A stretch of DNA of 64,000 nucleotides from NCBI GenBank assembly GCA_018242625.1, contig JAFEBO010000006.1, forward strand, positions 547,406 to 611,405, read 5' to 3'. Both the position numbers and the translations under genes were made by a program. The notes beneath the pieces are model-generated. The model saw nothing but the letters and a program-made list of their open reading frames with translations. It was not told the DNA's origin and searched no databases. This stretch comes from Planctomycetota bacterium. Lineage in GTDB: Bacteria; Planctomycetota; Phycisphaerae; Phycisphaerales; UBA1924. Positions 17,239 to 25,718 of the stretch are shown piece by piece (the first letter of the stretch is position 1; each line of letters opens with the position of its first letter).

Positions 17239-18546
17239 TCAGCCGGCCTTGCGCTGGCTGTTCGCCGGGAGGGAACCCTCGGCACGGAGCTCTTTGACGA
17301 GCGCTTCGGCGAGGGTTTCGTATTGATCGAGTGTGTTGTATGCCTGGGCGCTGATGCGGATGATGCGCCGGTCGTTGCCGCCGACGCGCCAGATGGGGGT
17401 CACAACGCCGTGGTTGTGGATAAGGGCGTCCTGGAGCGGATCGTCGTAGAGGCTCGGGCGGCCCTTCATGTTGGCGGCGGGCTCGGGGAGGATGATCGAA
17501 GCCATGGAGCCGAGCATCGAGTCGGGGCAGGGCGGTTCGGCGCCGATGGCGCGGCAGACGATCTCGCGTCCCTTGACAACCATCTCGTGATTCCGGCGGT
17601 AAAGCTCGGGCCAGCCCCCGGGGAGCAGCCGGCTGATGTAGGCGATTGCTTCGGGGACGACGAGGAAGCCGGAGTAATCAAGGGTGCCGTGGTAGTCGAA
17701 ATCGCGGAGGAACAGGTCGCGATCGTGGCGGATCTTGTTGGCGCGGCTGGAGAGGAAGACAGGGCGGAAGGTTGCCTGCTTTTCCTTTGAGACGCTCAGG
17801 AAGGCGGTTCCCTTGGGGGCGCTCAGCCACTTGTGGAGGCTGCCAACGTAGTAGGTGGGGGCCAGGGCGCGAAGATCGACGGGGATCTGTCCCGGGCCGT
17901 GTGCGCCGTCGACAATCACATCGATGCCTCTGGCCTTAAGGGCGGGAACGAGGCGTTCGACGGGGAAGATGAGCGAGCTGCCGCTCGTGATCTGGCTGAT
18001 CATCGCCAGCTTGGTCCGGGGCGTGACGCAGCGCATCACCGCCTCAAACACCTCGTCCTGGCTCCTGATCGGGAAGGGGATGGGAGCGAGCACCACCTTC
18101 ACGCCGACCGTCTTGGCCATCCGCTCGAGTTCGTTGATGCCCGACTGGTACTCGTGGTCGGTCAGCAGGATTTCGTCGCCGGCCTTGAAGGGGGTGCTGC
18201 TGAAGATAGAGGCGATCCCCATCGTGGCGTTGGGGACCGGGGCGATGGTGGTCGGGTCGCAGTTGATAAAGGAGCCGAGCACTTCGCGGACGCCGTCCAT
18301 CAGGCGTTCGAGGTCGACCTTATAGAAGCGTACGGGTTCGCGCTCGGTGCGTGCCCGCATGCGGTTCTGGGCCTCGAGCACGGCCCGGGGGGTTGCGCCG
18401 TAGCTGCCGTGATTGAGAAAGGTCACGGCCGGGTCGAGATCCCAGTGGGAGGTCTGAAAGCGGATTCGCGAAACCCGGTCGGCGGGCGCTGCAGAACCCG
18501 AGGTTGCGGGTTCGGTAACGGCGTGTTGACCGGACGACGTGTTCAT
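17239..18546 (-). CDS. class V aminotransferase (isopenicillin N epimerase-like, PLP)
   Basis: 435 residues from ATG 18546 (a GTG at 18558 would add four). TFLNHGSYGATPRAVLEAQ is the N-terminal substrate loop of the isopenicillin-N-epimerase/cysteine-desulfurase-like branch. VIVDGAHGPGQIPVDL holds the PLP-pyridine Asp and GSLHKWLSAPKG the Schiff-base lysine. Members act as epimerases, desulfurases or lyases, and motif reading does not separate these. The cysteine dioxygenase gene lies 108 bases upstream on the same strand, so a role in sulfur amino acid breakdown is a reasonable guess. A hairpin terminator follows. Confidence 0.83.
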   Translation of the reverse strand: MNTSSGQHAVTEPATSGSAAPADRVSRIRFQTSHWDLDPAVTFLNHGSYGATPRAVLEAQNRMRARTEREPVRFYKVDLERLMDGVREVLGSFINCDPTTIAPVPNATMGIASIFSSTPFKAGDEILLTDHEYQSGINELERMAKTVGVKVVLAPIPFPIRSQDEVFEAVMRCVTPRTKLAMISQITSGSSLIFPVERLVPALKARGIDVIVDGAHGPGQIPVDLRALAPTYYVGSLHKWLSAPKGTAFLSVSKEKQATFRPVFLSSRANKIRHDRDLFLRDFDYHGTLDYSGFLVVPEAIAYISRLLPGGWPELYRRNHEMVVKGREIVCRAIGAEPPCPDSMLGSMASIILPEPAANMKGRPSLYDDPLQDALIHNHGVVTPIWRVGGNDRRIIRISAQAYNTLDQYETLAEALVKELRAEGSLPANSQRKAG

Positions 18547-18654
18547 TCTGAATATCACAAAGGCGGTATCGGCACGCGCGGGCGCCGGGCTGGAAACGGT
18601 GCGCAGGATTTCGGGGGAGCATACGAGAGCACTTTGGCCGCGTGCGGGAACCTG

Positions 18655-19212
18655 TCAGCAGCGGGCTTCGTCGGTGTCGGGGCCGTCCGAACAGGCGAAC
18701 TGGTAGGTGCTCATTTTCTTGATCGGGGGGCTGTAGATATGCAGGGTGATCAGGTCGGAGCCGGGTGCCTGCATGTTCGCGACCTGGTGGATGTCCGAGT
18801 CCTCGGCGGCACAGACGTAACCGGGAGGCATGGAGTTGGTCGAGTCCGGACAGACCAGGCCGGAAGGGGTCTTGCGGAAACGGATTTCGGTGCCGGTTCC
18901 CTCAACGACCCGGAAGGCGCACGAGCTTCCCTTGTGATCGTGGATCGGGGTGCAGTGCCCGCTGCGCCATGTCAGTGCCAGGAGTTCGTACCAGTCGCTC
19001 CCGCTGATGCGGTTGCGGCGGTAGCCGTGCGAACCGAAGATGCAGACGGGCTCGAGTTCCTGGCGGGTGACCTGCACCTTGCCGAGCAGACCGGCCAGCA
19101 CTTTGAGATCGGCGCGGTCGCGAACGGTGTCGAGGTAACCGATCAGTTCCGCGAGGCCGGGGAACCGCTTTGCGGGGGGGAGGGTGGTGGCGGTGGTTGC
19201 CGGTGCTGTCAC
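18655..19212 (-). CDS. cysteine dioxygenase type I
   Basis: 185 residues from GTG 19212. The cupin iron ligands are His91, His93 (PIHDHKGSSC) and His142 (SDIHQVAN), the 3-His set of cysteine dioxygenase. YRRNRI is the substrate-carboxylate region. Cys98 and Tyr160 (HIYSPP) occupy the positions that form the Cys-Tyr crosslink in mammalian CDO, which many bacterial members lack. The enzyme oxidises L-cysteine to cysteine sulfinate with O2. The 96-base gap after it holds no recognised feature before the PLP enzyme gene. Confidence 0.92.
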   Translation of the reverse strand: MTAPATTATTLPPAKRFPGLAELIGYLDTVRDRADLKVLAGLLGKVQVTRQELEPVCIFGSHGYRRNRISGSDWYELLALTWRSGHCTPIHDHKGSSCAFRVVEGTGTEIRFRKTPSGLVCPDSTNSMPPGYVCAAEDSDIHQVANMQAPGSDLITLHIYSPPIKKMSTYQFACSDGPDTDEARC

Positions 19213-19218
19213 GAAAGG

Positions 19219-19247
19219 AGTTTAATCGTTCCGGGCCGGAAAGCCAA
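19219..19247 (-). promoter_or_regulatory. promoter for leaderless cysteine dioxygenase mRNA
   Basis: On the minus strand TTGGCT (19247-19242), a 17-base spacer and TAAACT (19224-19219) precede GTG 19212 by 6 bases. This is the most complete -35/-10 pair among the leaderless candidates here. Confidence 0.5.
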
Positions 19248-19277
19248 GCCAAAGTGGGGGAGGGGGACATCTCCGGG

Positions 19278-22200
19278 CTATTGGCAGACCAGTACGTTAT
19301 ACGCCTTGGCGAAGATCACGAAATCGGCGTCTTCGACGACGCCGTCCTCGTTGAGGTCGGCCGGGCAGGGCTCGGGCTGGAGCGGATAGGTCGGGGAGGG
19401 GGGGGTGGGGCATTCCAAGTTTTCGTAGGCGTAGAGGAAGTATTGGAAGTCGGTGTCGTCGACCAGGCCGTCGCCGTTGAAGTCGGCGGCGCAGGTGAGG
19501 CGGAGGGTGACATCGGTGGGCAGATAGTTGAGACGCCACTTGCGCTTGAGGGGTGAAACGGGCGGTGTGGGGAGATTGAAGCTGTCAAAGCCCCCCGTCC
19601 GCGTGGCGCCGGCGGAGCCATCGACAATGGTGAAAAGATCGGTCGAGATGGGATTGAAGCCGCCGATCAGGGTCACCTTGAGAGCGCCCCCCAGCGAGTA
19701 GGGCTTGCTCATGGCGAGCGAGTCGTAAGCCGAGGCGGACGCCAGTTGCAGATCCCAGACGACGGCCGCGCCGATGCCCGGGCCCAGATCGAACGCGATG
19801 GTGCCCGTTCCGTTGGGGGAAGCGCCGGGGGCGACCGTGCCCTGGAGCAGCACGTTGCCGCCGACGGTGCCGCTGCCGCGGAGCGTCTGGGTGGGGGCCA
19901 AAGTGAGCAACTGGGGGGCGGCGGGGCCTTCGATCCGGGCGCGGCTTGCGATGTCGGGCTGGCCGTTCAGAATGATGTTGCCCGTGCCGAGAAGGGTCTG
20001 GCTGCCCGGGAAAATGAGCTTTGTCAGGCCCGCGCCGGCGGTCGTGTTGACGGTGATGTCGCTGTCGTTGGTGAAGCCGGAAAGCGAGAAGGCTGATCCC
20101 GCGGCGATGTCGATCGGGCAGGTGGTCCGCATGGAGGAGGCCGAGGCGGTGCCGTCAACGGTGAGGCGGCCGGCGCCGGTGCGGCTGAACTCGCCGCCGG
20201 AGATGGCGGCGCCGGAGCGCAGCGTGAGGGTTCCGGCTCCGGCGCGGATGCGTCCGCCGACGGATTGGGAGACCGGGCCCAAGATTTCGAGGAACTGTCC
20301 GGCGCTGCCGGCGGCGATGAGGCCGTTGTTCTGCATCTGGGCGTAGATGCGACCCTGTCCTGTGATGGAATGAGTTGAAGCCTGTGAAAGGGTGATGTCT
20401 TTGAGCGACTCGATGAGCGCCGAATCGAGATTGGAGGGATTGGCGTTGAGCGTGATCGAGCCGGTACCGGTCAGGGCGGTATCGGAGTTGGCCCGGAGAC
20501 GGGTGATCTGCAGGTCGCCGGCGGGGTTGACGATCAGGGAGCCGTTGTTGGTGAGTGCGGTCAGTAGCTGGAGCAGTCCGCCACCCATGACGTGCGCCGT
20601 GCTGCCGCTGGTGAGGGTCAAGGAACTCAGGAAGGCGGTTTCACCCTGCGGCACGCTCATCCTTCCGGTGCCGAAGCTGGTGAAGGAGCCTCCGCTAAGG
20701 GTCATGCCGTTGGCGATCTGGAGCGTGGCGTTGCTGGCGGAGATGCTGCCGCCGCTGTTCGTGAGATTGGATCGGAACTGGAGGGGGCCGTTCGGGTTGT
20801 TGGCGGAGATGAAGCCCTGATTGGTGATCGGGAGGGCGACGCGACCTGTGCCGCGGATCGTGTGCCCGCTGGCGTTGGTGAGGGTGACGCCGGAAGCGCC
20901 GTCGAGCAGCGCGGAGTCAAGATCTGCGGAATTGGCGTTGAGGGTGAGGTTGCCGGCACCGGTGAGAGAGGCGGACTGGGTGAGGCGGATTCCGGTGGGC
21001 GTGTTGGTGGCGATGGAATTGACGATGATCGTGCCGCTGTTGGCCATACCCGCATCGAGCCGGAGGCGGGAGCCGGGGCGGAGTTCCAGCGTGCTGGGAG
21101 AGGAGAGCGTGGTGCCCTTGAAGAGGGGCGATCCGAAGTCCTGGACGCGTGCGAACGCGCCGGCGATGGCCGAGATCGTGCCGCCGGTGATTGTCGGATT
21201 GCCCGAGAAAGCGAGCACGGCGCCAGCGGCCGATGCGCTCAGCGAGCCGCCGCCGGACAGATCCACATCGCCCAGAATCTCGAGGGTCTTGCCGGCGGAG
21301 CTGGCGTTGACCTTTGGGCTGCCCGAGAGAGGAGCGTAGATGCGGCCGCTGCCGCGGATGGTGTGGCCCGGAGCGATGGAGACTGCGCCGGCGGTCGAAC
21401 TCAGCGATGCAGAGTCGAGATCGGAGGCGTTTGCGTTGAGGGAGGTGGTCGAGGTACTCGCGTTGCCAAGGGTGGCCGCGGCGATGACGACGAGTGCCGT
21501 CGGCGAATTCGCGGCCGACTGATTGACCTGGATGTCGAAAACGCCGCTCAACGCGCCGGCGCCGATCTCCAGACGCGCGCCCGGTGCGATGGTGGCGTTG
21601 CCGGCGAGGGAGAGAGAGGCGATCCCGGCGAGATCGGGGACGCGGAGGAGTCCAGAGGGGCCGATGGCGATGGAGCCGCCCGCGAGTCGTGCACCTTGTG
21701 CGATTTCCAGGATGCCGGTCGTGGCCGAGACGGTGCCGCTGTTGGTGATGTCGCCCGCAATCTGGAGAACCTTGCCGGGCTGATCGGCGGTGATTGCGCC
21801 GAGGTTGGATGCCGGTCCGTAGAGCCGGCCGGTGCCGGCGATGGTGTGCCCGGGTGAATTGGTCCACGTGAAGCCGGGGTCGGCGCTGACGAACGCGCTG
21901 TCGAGCAGAGTGGGGTCGGCGTTCAGGCGGATGGTGCCTGAGCCGGAAATGACGGCGCCGGCGGGGAACCGGAGCTGGGTGATGAGCGCGGTGTTGGGCG
22001 GGTTGAAGGGCGCGGGCAGAGAGCCGTTGATCTGCAGCGTGCCGTCATTGATAAGCCCGGTGTTCAGCCCCGCGGATCCGACCGCGAGCACGGTGCCGGG
22101 ATTCATCGAGAGGATGGCGGCGGCGTTTGCTATGTCGATGCCGACGACCTGTCCGGGTATGTCGAGCGTGGCGGTGTAAGCACCGGATCCGGCGAGGATT

Positions 22201-22400
22201 GCCTGATCCTGCGGCAGCGCCGGAACATGGTTGGGATTCCACTTGAGCGGGTTGCTCCACAGGCCCGAGGCGGGCACCCAGAAGATCGGCACCTGCGCCA
22301 TCGCGGACTGCGAGGCGAAAGCGGCAACCGCCGCCGCCAACAGCGACAACGCGGGGCCGGCATGCCGACCTTTGCGGACTGAATCTGGGAATCGCTCCAT
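19278..22400 (-). CDS. large repetitive beta-helical surface protein with dockerin-like tail
   Basis: 1040 residues. A long signal peptide ends at AMAQ (about residue 35). WVPASGLWSNPLKWNP resembles the start of autotransporter-type PEP/beta-helix passenger domains. Five repeats of about 163 residues follow, each with a version of LNANxxDLDSA (residues 159, 321, 487, 651, 811); the first four continue with GHTIxGxGR or a close variant. The fold is probably a parallel beta-helix used for adhesion or as a structural fibre. The C-terminus (from Cys 970) is the two-repeat dockerin-like module, with a longer Pro-rich linker between repeats than its neighbours and a final VLVCQ. A TAGGCT at 22457-22462 on this strand may be its -10 box. 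Confidence 0.75.
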   Translation of the reverse strand: MERFPDSVRKGRHAGPALSLLAAAVAAFASQSAMAQVPIFWVPASGLWSNPLKWNPNHVPALPQDQAILAGSGAYTATLDIPGQVVGIDIANAAAILSMNPGTVLAVGSAGLNTGLINDGTLQINGSLPAPFNPPNTALITQLRFPAGAVISGSGTIRLNADPTLLDSAFVSADPGFTWTNSPGHTIAGTGRLYGPASNLGAITADQPGKVLQIAGDITNSGTVSATTGILEIAQGARLAGGSIAIGPSGLLRVPDLAGIASLSLAGNATIAPGARLEIGAGALSGVFDIQVNQSAANSPTALVVIAAATLGNASTSTTSLNANASDLDSASLSSTAGAVSIAPGHTIRGSGRIYAPLSGSPKVNASSAGKTLEILGDVDLSGGGSLSASAAGAVLAFSGNPTITGGTISAIAGAFARVQDFGSPLFKGTTLSSPSTLELRPGSRLRLDAGMANSGTIIVNSIATNTPTGIRLTQSASLTGAGNLTLNANSADLDSALLDGASGVTLTNASGHTIRGTGRVALPITNQGFISANNPNGPLQFRSNLTNSGGSISASNATLQIANGMTLSGGSFTSFGTGRMSVPQGETAFLSSLTLTSGSTAHVMGGGLLQLLTALTNNGSLIVNPAGDLQITRLRANSDTALTGTGSITLNANPSNLDSALIESLKDITLSQASTHSITGQGRIYAQMQNNGLIAAGSAGQFLEILGPVSQSVGGRIRAGAGTLTLRSGAAISGGEFSRTGAGRLTVDGTASASSMRTTCPIDIAAGSAFSLSGFTNDSDITVNTTAGAGLTKLIFPGSQTLLGTGNIILNGQPDIASRARIEGPAAPQLLTLAPTQTLRGSGTVGGNVLLQGTVAPGASPNGTGTIAFDLGPGIGAAVVWDLQLASASAYDSLAMSKPYSLGGALKVTLIGGFNPISTDLFTIVDGSAGATRTGGFDSFNLPTPPVSPLKRKWRLNYLPTDVTLRLTCAADFNGDGLVDDTDFQYFLYAYENLECPTPPSPTYPLQPEPCPADLNEDGVVEDADFVIFAKAYNVLVCQ
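19851..21944 (-). repeat. five tandem protein-level repeats of about 163 residues
   Basis: Inside the beta-helical protein, units begin with G-T/S-G-x-I/L-x-L-N-A and recur every 160-166 residues. The fifth (LNGQPDIASRA) is degenerate. The DNA repeats have diverged and were recognised from the translation. Confidence 0.65.
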
Positions 22401-22559
22401 CGCTGCTCACATCGGACGAACCACTACCAGTGTGCCACACGCACCGCCAAAGCACTAGCCTAGAAGGGCGGAGAGGCGCGGAATAACTGCCACGGGCGGG
22501 TCGGGATGGCGAGTCCGGGGCATGTCCGAGAACTGCTGAATACGACGCGGGCGTGAGAT

Positions 22560-25478
22560 TCAGGCGCAGAGGAGCCGGTCGTAGGCCTGCGCGAAGAGCA
22601 CAAAGTCGGCGTCGTCCACGAAATGGTCGTCGTTGAAGTCTGCGGGGCAGCCGGCGGGCATGGAGGCGTCGGCGCAATCGAGCAGGTTGTAGGAATTGGC
22701 GAAAAAGACAAAGTCGGCGTCGTCGACCTGGCCGTCCTGGTCAAAATCGGCGGGGCAGGCGCACAGGCCGGGCGCGTCGCCGGTTTTCCCTGTGGCGATC
22801 GAGCCGGGCGGGACGCAGAGGAGGAAGCCGTCGCTGAAGTGGACGCCCAAGGTGGTGGTGCCGGGATTCCACGCGATGTAGCGGCGGATACCCGACTTTT
22901 CGAAGACGGCGTAGTGCGGGGTGTCGGCGGAGATGGCGGCGTTGACGGGGCCCCAGATGTTGAGCGATTGGATCCACTGATAGGTGCGAGCGGCAGAGTC
23001 GCCGGCTTCGACGTCGTAGCCGGGGTTGCCGCTCAGCAGTGAGGCGGCCTGCGTCGGATTGGCGGTCGCGAGGGCGGAATACAGGATGCTGTGCCAGGAG
23101 GAAGGGTTGTTGCCGGTCTGGGCCATGAGCAGGCTCCAGTTGTCGAGCATGCCCTGGCGGTTGTGGCCGAGGTAGAGCGAGGCGGCGGTGACGGGGAGGA
23201 AGTTGATGCCGTGGATCTGTGCCGGGTCGCCGGTCCACCAGGTGCCGTAGGCGACGCCGTCGCCCCAGACGATGCCGGCGATTGGTTTGGTGAAGGCGGC
23301 GGGCATGACGGCATCGTCGGCGTTGAACCAGTACTGCTGGATGGCGGCCTCTTCGCTCGCGCACAGGAACATGCCCATGTCCCGGATGGCGGAGTTACCG
23401 GTGGCGGCACCCCAGAGTGCCGCGGCGGCAGAGAAGTTCATAGATTCGGAGGATGACTCCTGGTTGTTGCCGGCGGCGAAGGCGGCGTGACCCGAGGCCC
23501 AGGAGTGGCCGGCATAGGGATCAAAGCTGCGGAGGAAGGGGAAGCGGGTGTCGGAGCGCTCCCAGTTGCTGGCATCGCGGATAAGAAGTTCGACCATCGG
23601 GCCGTAGGCGCTGGCCCACGCGGGATCGAACTGAGCGACGGCGGCGGCCGCCATGACGAAGTAGCCGTAGTGGAAGTTGTGGTCGTTCATTTCCTGGGCG
23701 AGGTTGAAGGATCCGGGATTGCCCAGGAGCGTGGACCAGGCGGACTGGTAGTAGAAGTTGCGGGTGTCGGTGCTGCTGCCGCCGGCGCCCGGGAGGTTGA
23801 ACTTGATCCAGTCGATGCGCATCAGCTCGCCGGAGTAGGGCGTGTTGCAGGTGATGTAGAGGTCGTGGACACGGTTGTTGGTTGCAAGGGCGTTGACGCC
23901 GGCGGAATTCACGCCGAGGTTGAGATTGACCCAGGTGTTGGCGCCGCCGGTGTTGCCGATGCCGGCTTCGGCGAGCAGTGGTCCGTTGATCGAATCGACG
24001 CGGACCTGGAAGAGACCGCTGCCGGAGGTGCCGGAGGCGAACCGCATGGACATGCCGTTGGGAGTGCCGCCGGAGAAATCGACGCTGCTCAGTTTGAACC
24101 AGTCGGTGCCGCTGAAATCGACGACGGCCTGGCCACCGTCGATGTTTCCGATCGATACACCCGAGCCGTCGCTGTAGGTTTCGGCCTCGATGGTGCTGAA
24201 CGCTCCGCCCGGGCCGCCGTTCGCGATCGTGCCGGCGGTGAACCAGTCGGCCAGTTCGGACTTGAGGAAGCTCAGGAATCGGGCCTTGGCCTGGGTGTGC
24301 CCGACCTGGTCCGCCAGATAGAGGAGTTGAGCGACGCGGCCGTAAGACTTGCCGGAGCCGTAGGTGTCTCCCGCGGAGTTGAGACTGGCGGCCTGATAGG
24401 CCTGATTGACGAGGGAGTAGAGCTGGGATTGGTTGAGCCCCTCGGCGCCGGGGAGGCGCGGGAGGATTCCGCGGTAGGGGAGGTTGACGGTGAAGGAGGC
24501 GGTCTCGGCCTGTTTCATCGTGCCGCGGGAAGTGAGGAAAGTGCCGCCGGTGGTGGGCTGGGTGCTGTTCAGGTACTGGTGGCGGTAAAGCGCGATGAGG
24601 GGCGCGGTCTCGGAACCTTCCTTGATGGATGTCTGGAAGGTGAAGGTTGCATCCATGGTGGAAGCGGCGGAGTTGTAGTTCCAGGCGACGGTGCTTCCGG
24701 TGACATAGACGAAGGCATGCTTCTGGACCAGGTCGAGCGCCGCCGAAGAGGTATCAGGAAGGAGCGCGACGGAGTAATAGTCCTTGCCGGCGAGGTTAGA
24801 GATTGCGGATGAGGAGTTGATGGTCCAGCTCGCGCCGGCGGGTGCGCAGAGCGCGTAGGGCACGCCGCCGATAGTGACTCCGATGATGTTGCCGCGATTC
24901 GCGAAGACTGTGGCGCTCGAGCGGAAAACAACCTTTGCGTTGCCGCCGGTGACCTTGCAGTAGGCGAAGGGCATGCCGTGGCCGAGGGTTACATCGATGG
25001 AACGAGAAGCGTCGGCAAAGCGGGCGGTGACGGTCCAGTCGCCGGCGGCGGCGAGGCGGCAGTCTGGGGCGTTGAGACCTTCAACGGAGAGCGCCATGGC
25101 GATGCGGTTGCCGCCGAAGTCGTAGTTGTAATAGGTGCCGGCGATGACGGGGGTTGGGGCGTAACCGATGTTCATTCCGTCGGCGGTGGGACGGGCCGAG
25201 AGCGGGTGGGGGTGCATGTTCTGTCCCCAGTTGTCGCCGGCGGCTCGGGGATAGACGAGGCTCGACCACCACTCGTTGGTCGGTACGGGTCCGGAAAAGC
25301 CGGTGGCGGTCCGGGGGAGGCAGGGAGCGCCGTCCGCGTTGGTGGGGACGGCGTAGCCGGAGGGAACGCCGTTGTAGTAGCTGCCCGAACCGGCAGGGAC
25401 GACGGGCTGAGCCGCGGCAAGCGCGGAGAGACAAGAAGCGAGCGCGAAGATGGGGCGATTGATTTGGAGCATGGTCAT
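22560..25478 (-). CDS. GH81 endo-1,3-beta-glucanase with inserted CBM6-like module and dockerin-like tail
   Basis: 972 residues from ATG 25478 (ATG 25472 also possible); a signal peptide ends at ALAAAQ. VPTNEWWSSLVYP and QNMHPHPLS open the GH81 beta-sandwich. The helical catalytic part has YGRVAQLLYLADQVGH, NDHNFHYGYFVMAAA (Asp599) and GHSWASGHAAFAAGNNQESS with Glu674 and Glu678, the region that carries the catalytic glutamates of the family. Between the first two, residues of about 426-564 form a CBM6-like beta-sandwich (IEAETYSDGSGV, then IDGGQAVVDFSGTDW). The enzyme should cut laminarin- or callose-type beta-1,3-glucan outside the cell. The last 65 residues are the dockerin-like module. 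Frame upstream to 25661 is open but does not look coding. Confidence 0.86.
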   Translation of the reverse strand: MTMLQINRPIFALASCLSALAAAQPVVPAGSGSYYNGVPSGYAVPTNADGAPCLPRTATGFSGPVPTNEWWSSLVYPRAAGDNWGQNMHPHPLSARPTADGMNIGYAPTPVIAGTYYNYDFGGNRIAMALSVEGLNAPDCRLAAAGDWTVTARFADASRSIDVTLGHGMPFAYCKVTGGNAKVVFRSSATVFANRGNIIGVTIGGVPYALCAPAGASWTINSSSAISNLAGKDYYSVALLPDTSSAALDLVQKHAFVYVTGSTVAWNYNSAASTMDATFTFQTSIKEGSETAPLIALYRHQYLNSTQPTTGGTFLTSRGTMKQAETASFTVNLPYRGILPRLPGAEGLNQSQLYSLVNQAYQAASLNSAGDTYGSGKSYGRVAQLLYLADQVGHTQAKARFLSFLKSELADWFTAGTIANGGPGGAFSTIEAETYSDGSGVSIGNIDGGQAVVDFSGTDWFKLSSVDFSGGTPNGMSMRFASGTSGSGLFQVRVDSINGPLLAEAGIGNTGGANTWVNLNLGVNSAGVNALATNNRVHDLYITCNTPYSGELMRIDWIKFNLPGAGGSSTDTRNFYYQSAWSTLLGNPGSFNLAQEMNDHNFHYGYFVMAAAAVAQFDPAWASAYGPMVELLIRDASNWERSDTRFPFLRSFDPYAGHSWASGHAAFAAGNNQESSSESMNFSAAAALWGAATGNSAIRDMGMFLCASEEAAIQQYWFNADDAVMPAAFTKPIAGIVWGDGVAYGTWWTGDPAQIHGINFLPVTAASLYLGHNRQGMLDNWSLLMAQTGNNPSSWHSILYSALATANPTQAASLLSGNPGYDVEAGDSAARTYQWIQSLNIWGPVNAAISADTPHYAVFEKSGIRRYIAWNPGTTTLGVHFSDGFLLCVPPGSIATGKTGDAPGLCACPADFDQDGQVDDADFVFFANSYNLLDCADASMPAGCPADFNDDHFVDDADFVLFAQAYDRLLCA

Positions 25479-25718
25479 GGTTGTGCGCCCGGAAAAATCG
25501 CAGATGCTCGGAAGCGAGCTTCGGCGCGAGTGGGGGGAGCGGAGAGCGCCGCGGAGTGAGCGGCAGAGAGTGGGAGGCAGGAATTCACCGTGCGTGGTGT
25601 GCGACACATATGGAACTGCCACCAGCCTACGGGCAATTCCCTGAACTTGTTGCTGTTTCATCGGGCGAAATGCAGTTTCATATCGCTCGGTTGAAATGCC
25701 GGGTTGTTGCGGTCCCCG

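Noticed and set aside
17833..19389. Long plus-strand frame (518 codons) opposite the aminotransferase and cysteine dioxygenase genes
   Set aside because: It is antisense to two well-recognised genes and spans a gap and the divergent start; its composition (Gly/Ala/Asp-rich) is what GC-rich third positions create on the opposite strand.
23487..24812. 441-codon plus-strand frame opposite the GH81 gene
   Set aside because: Antisense to conserved GH81 and CBM6 motifs; composition typical of a shadow frame.
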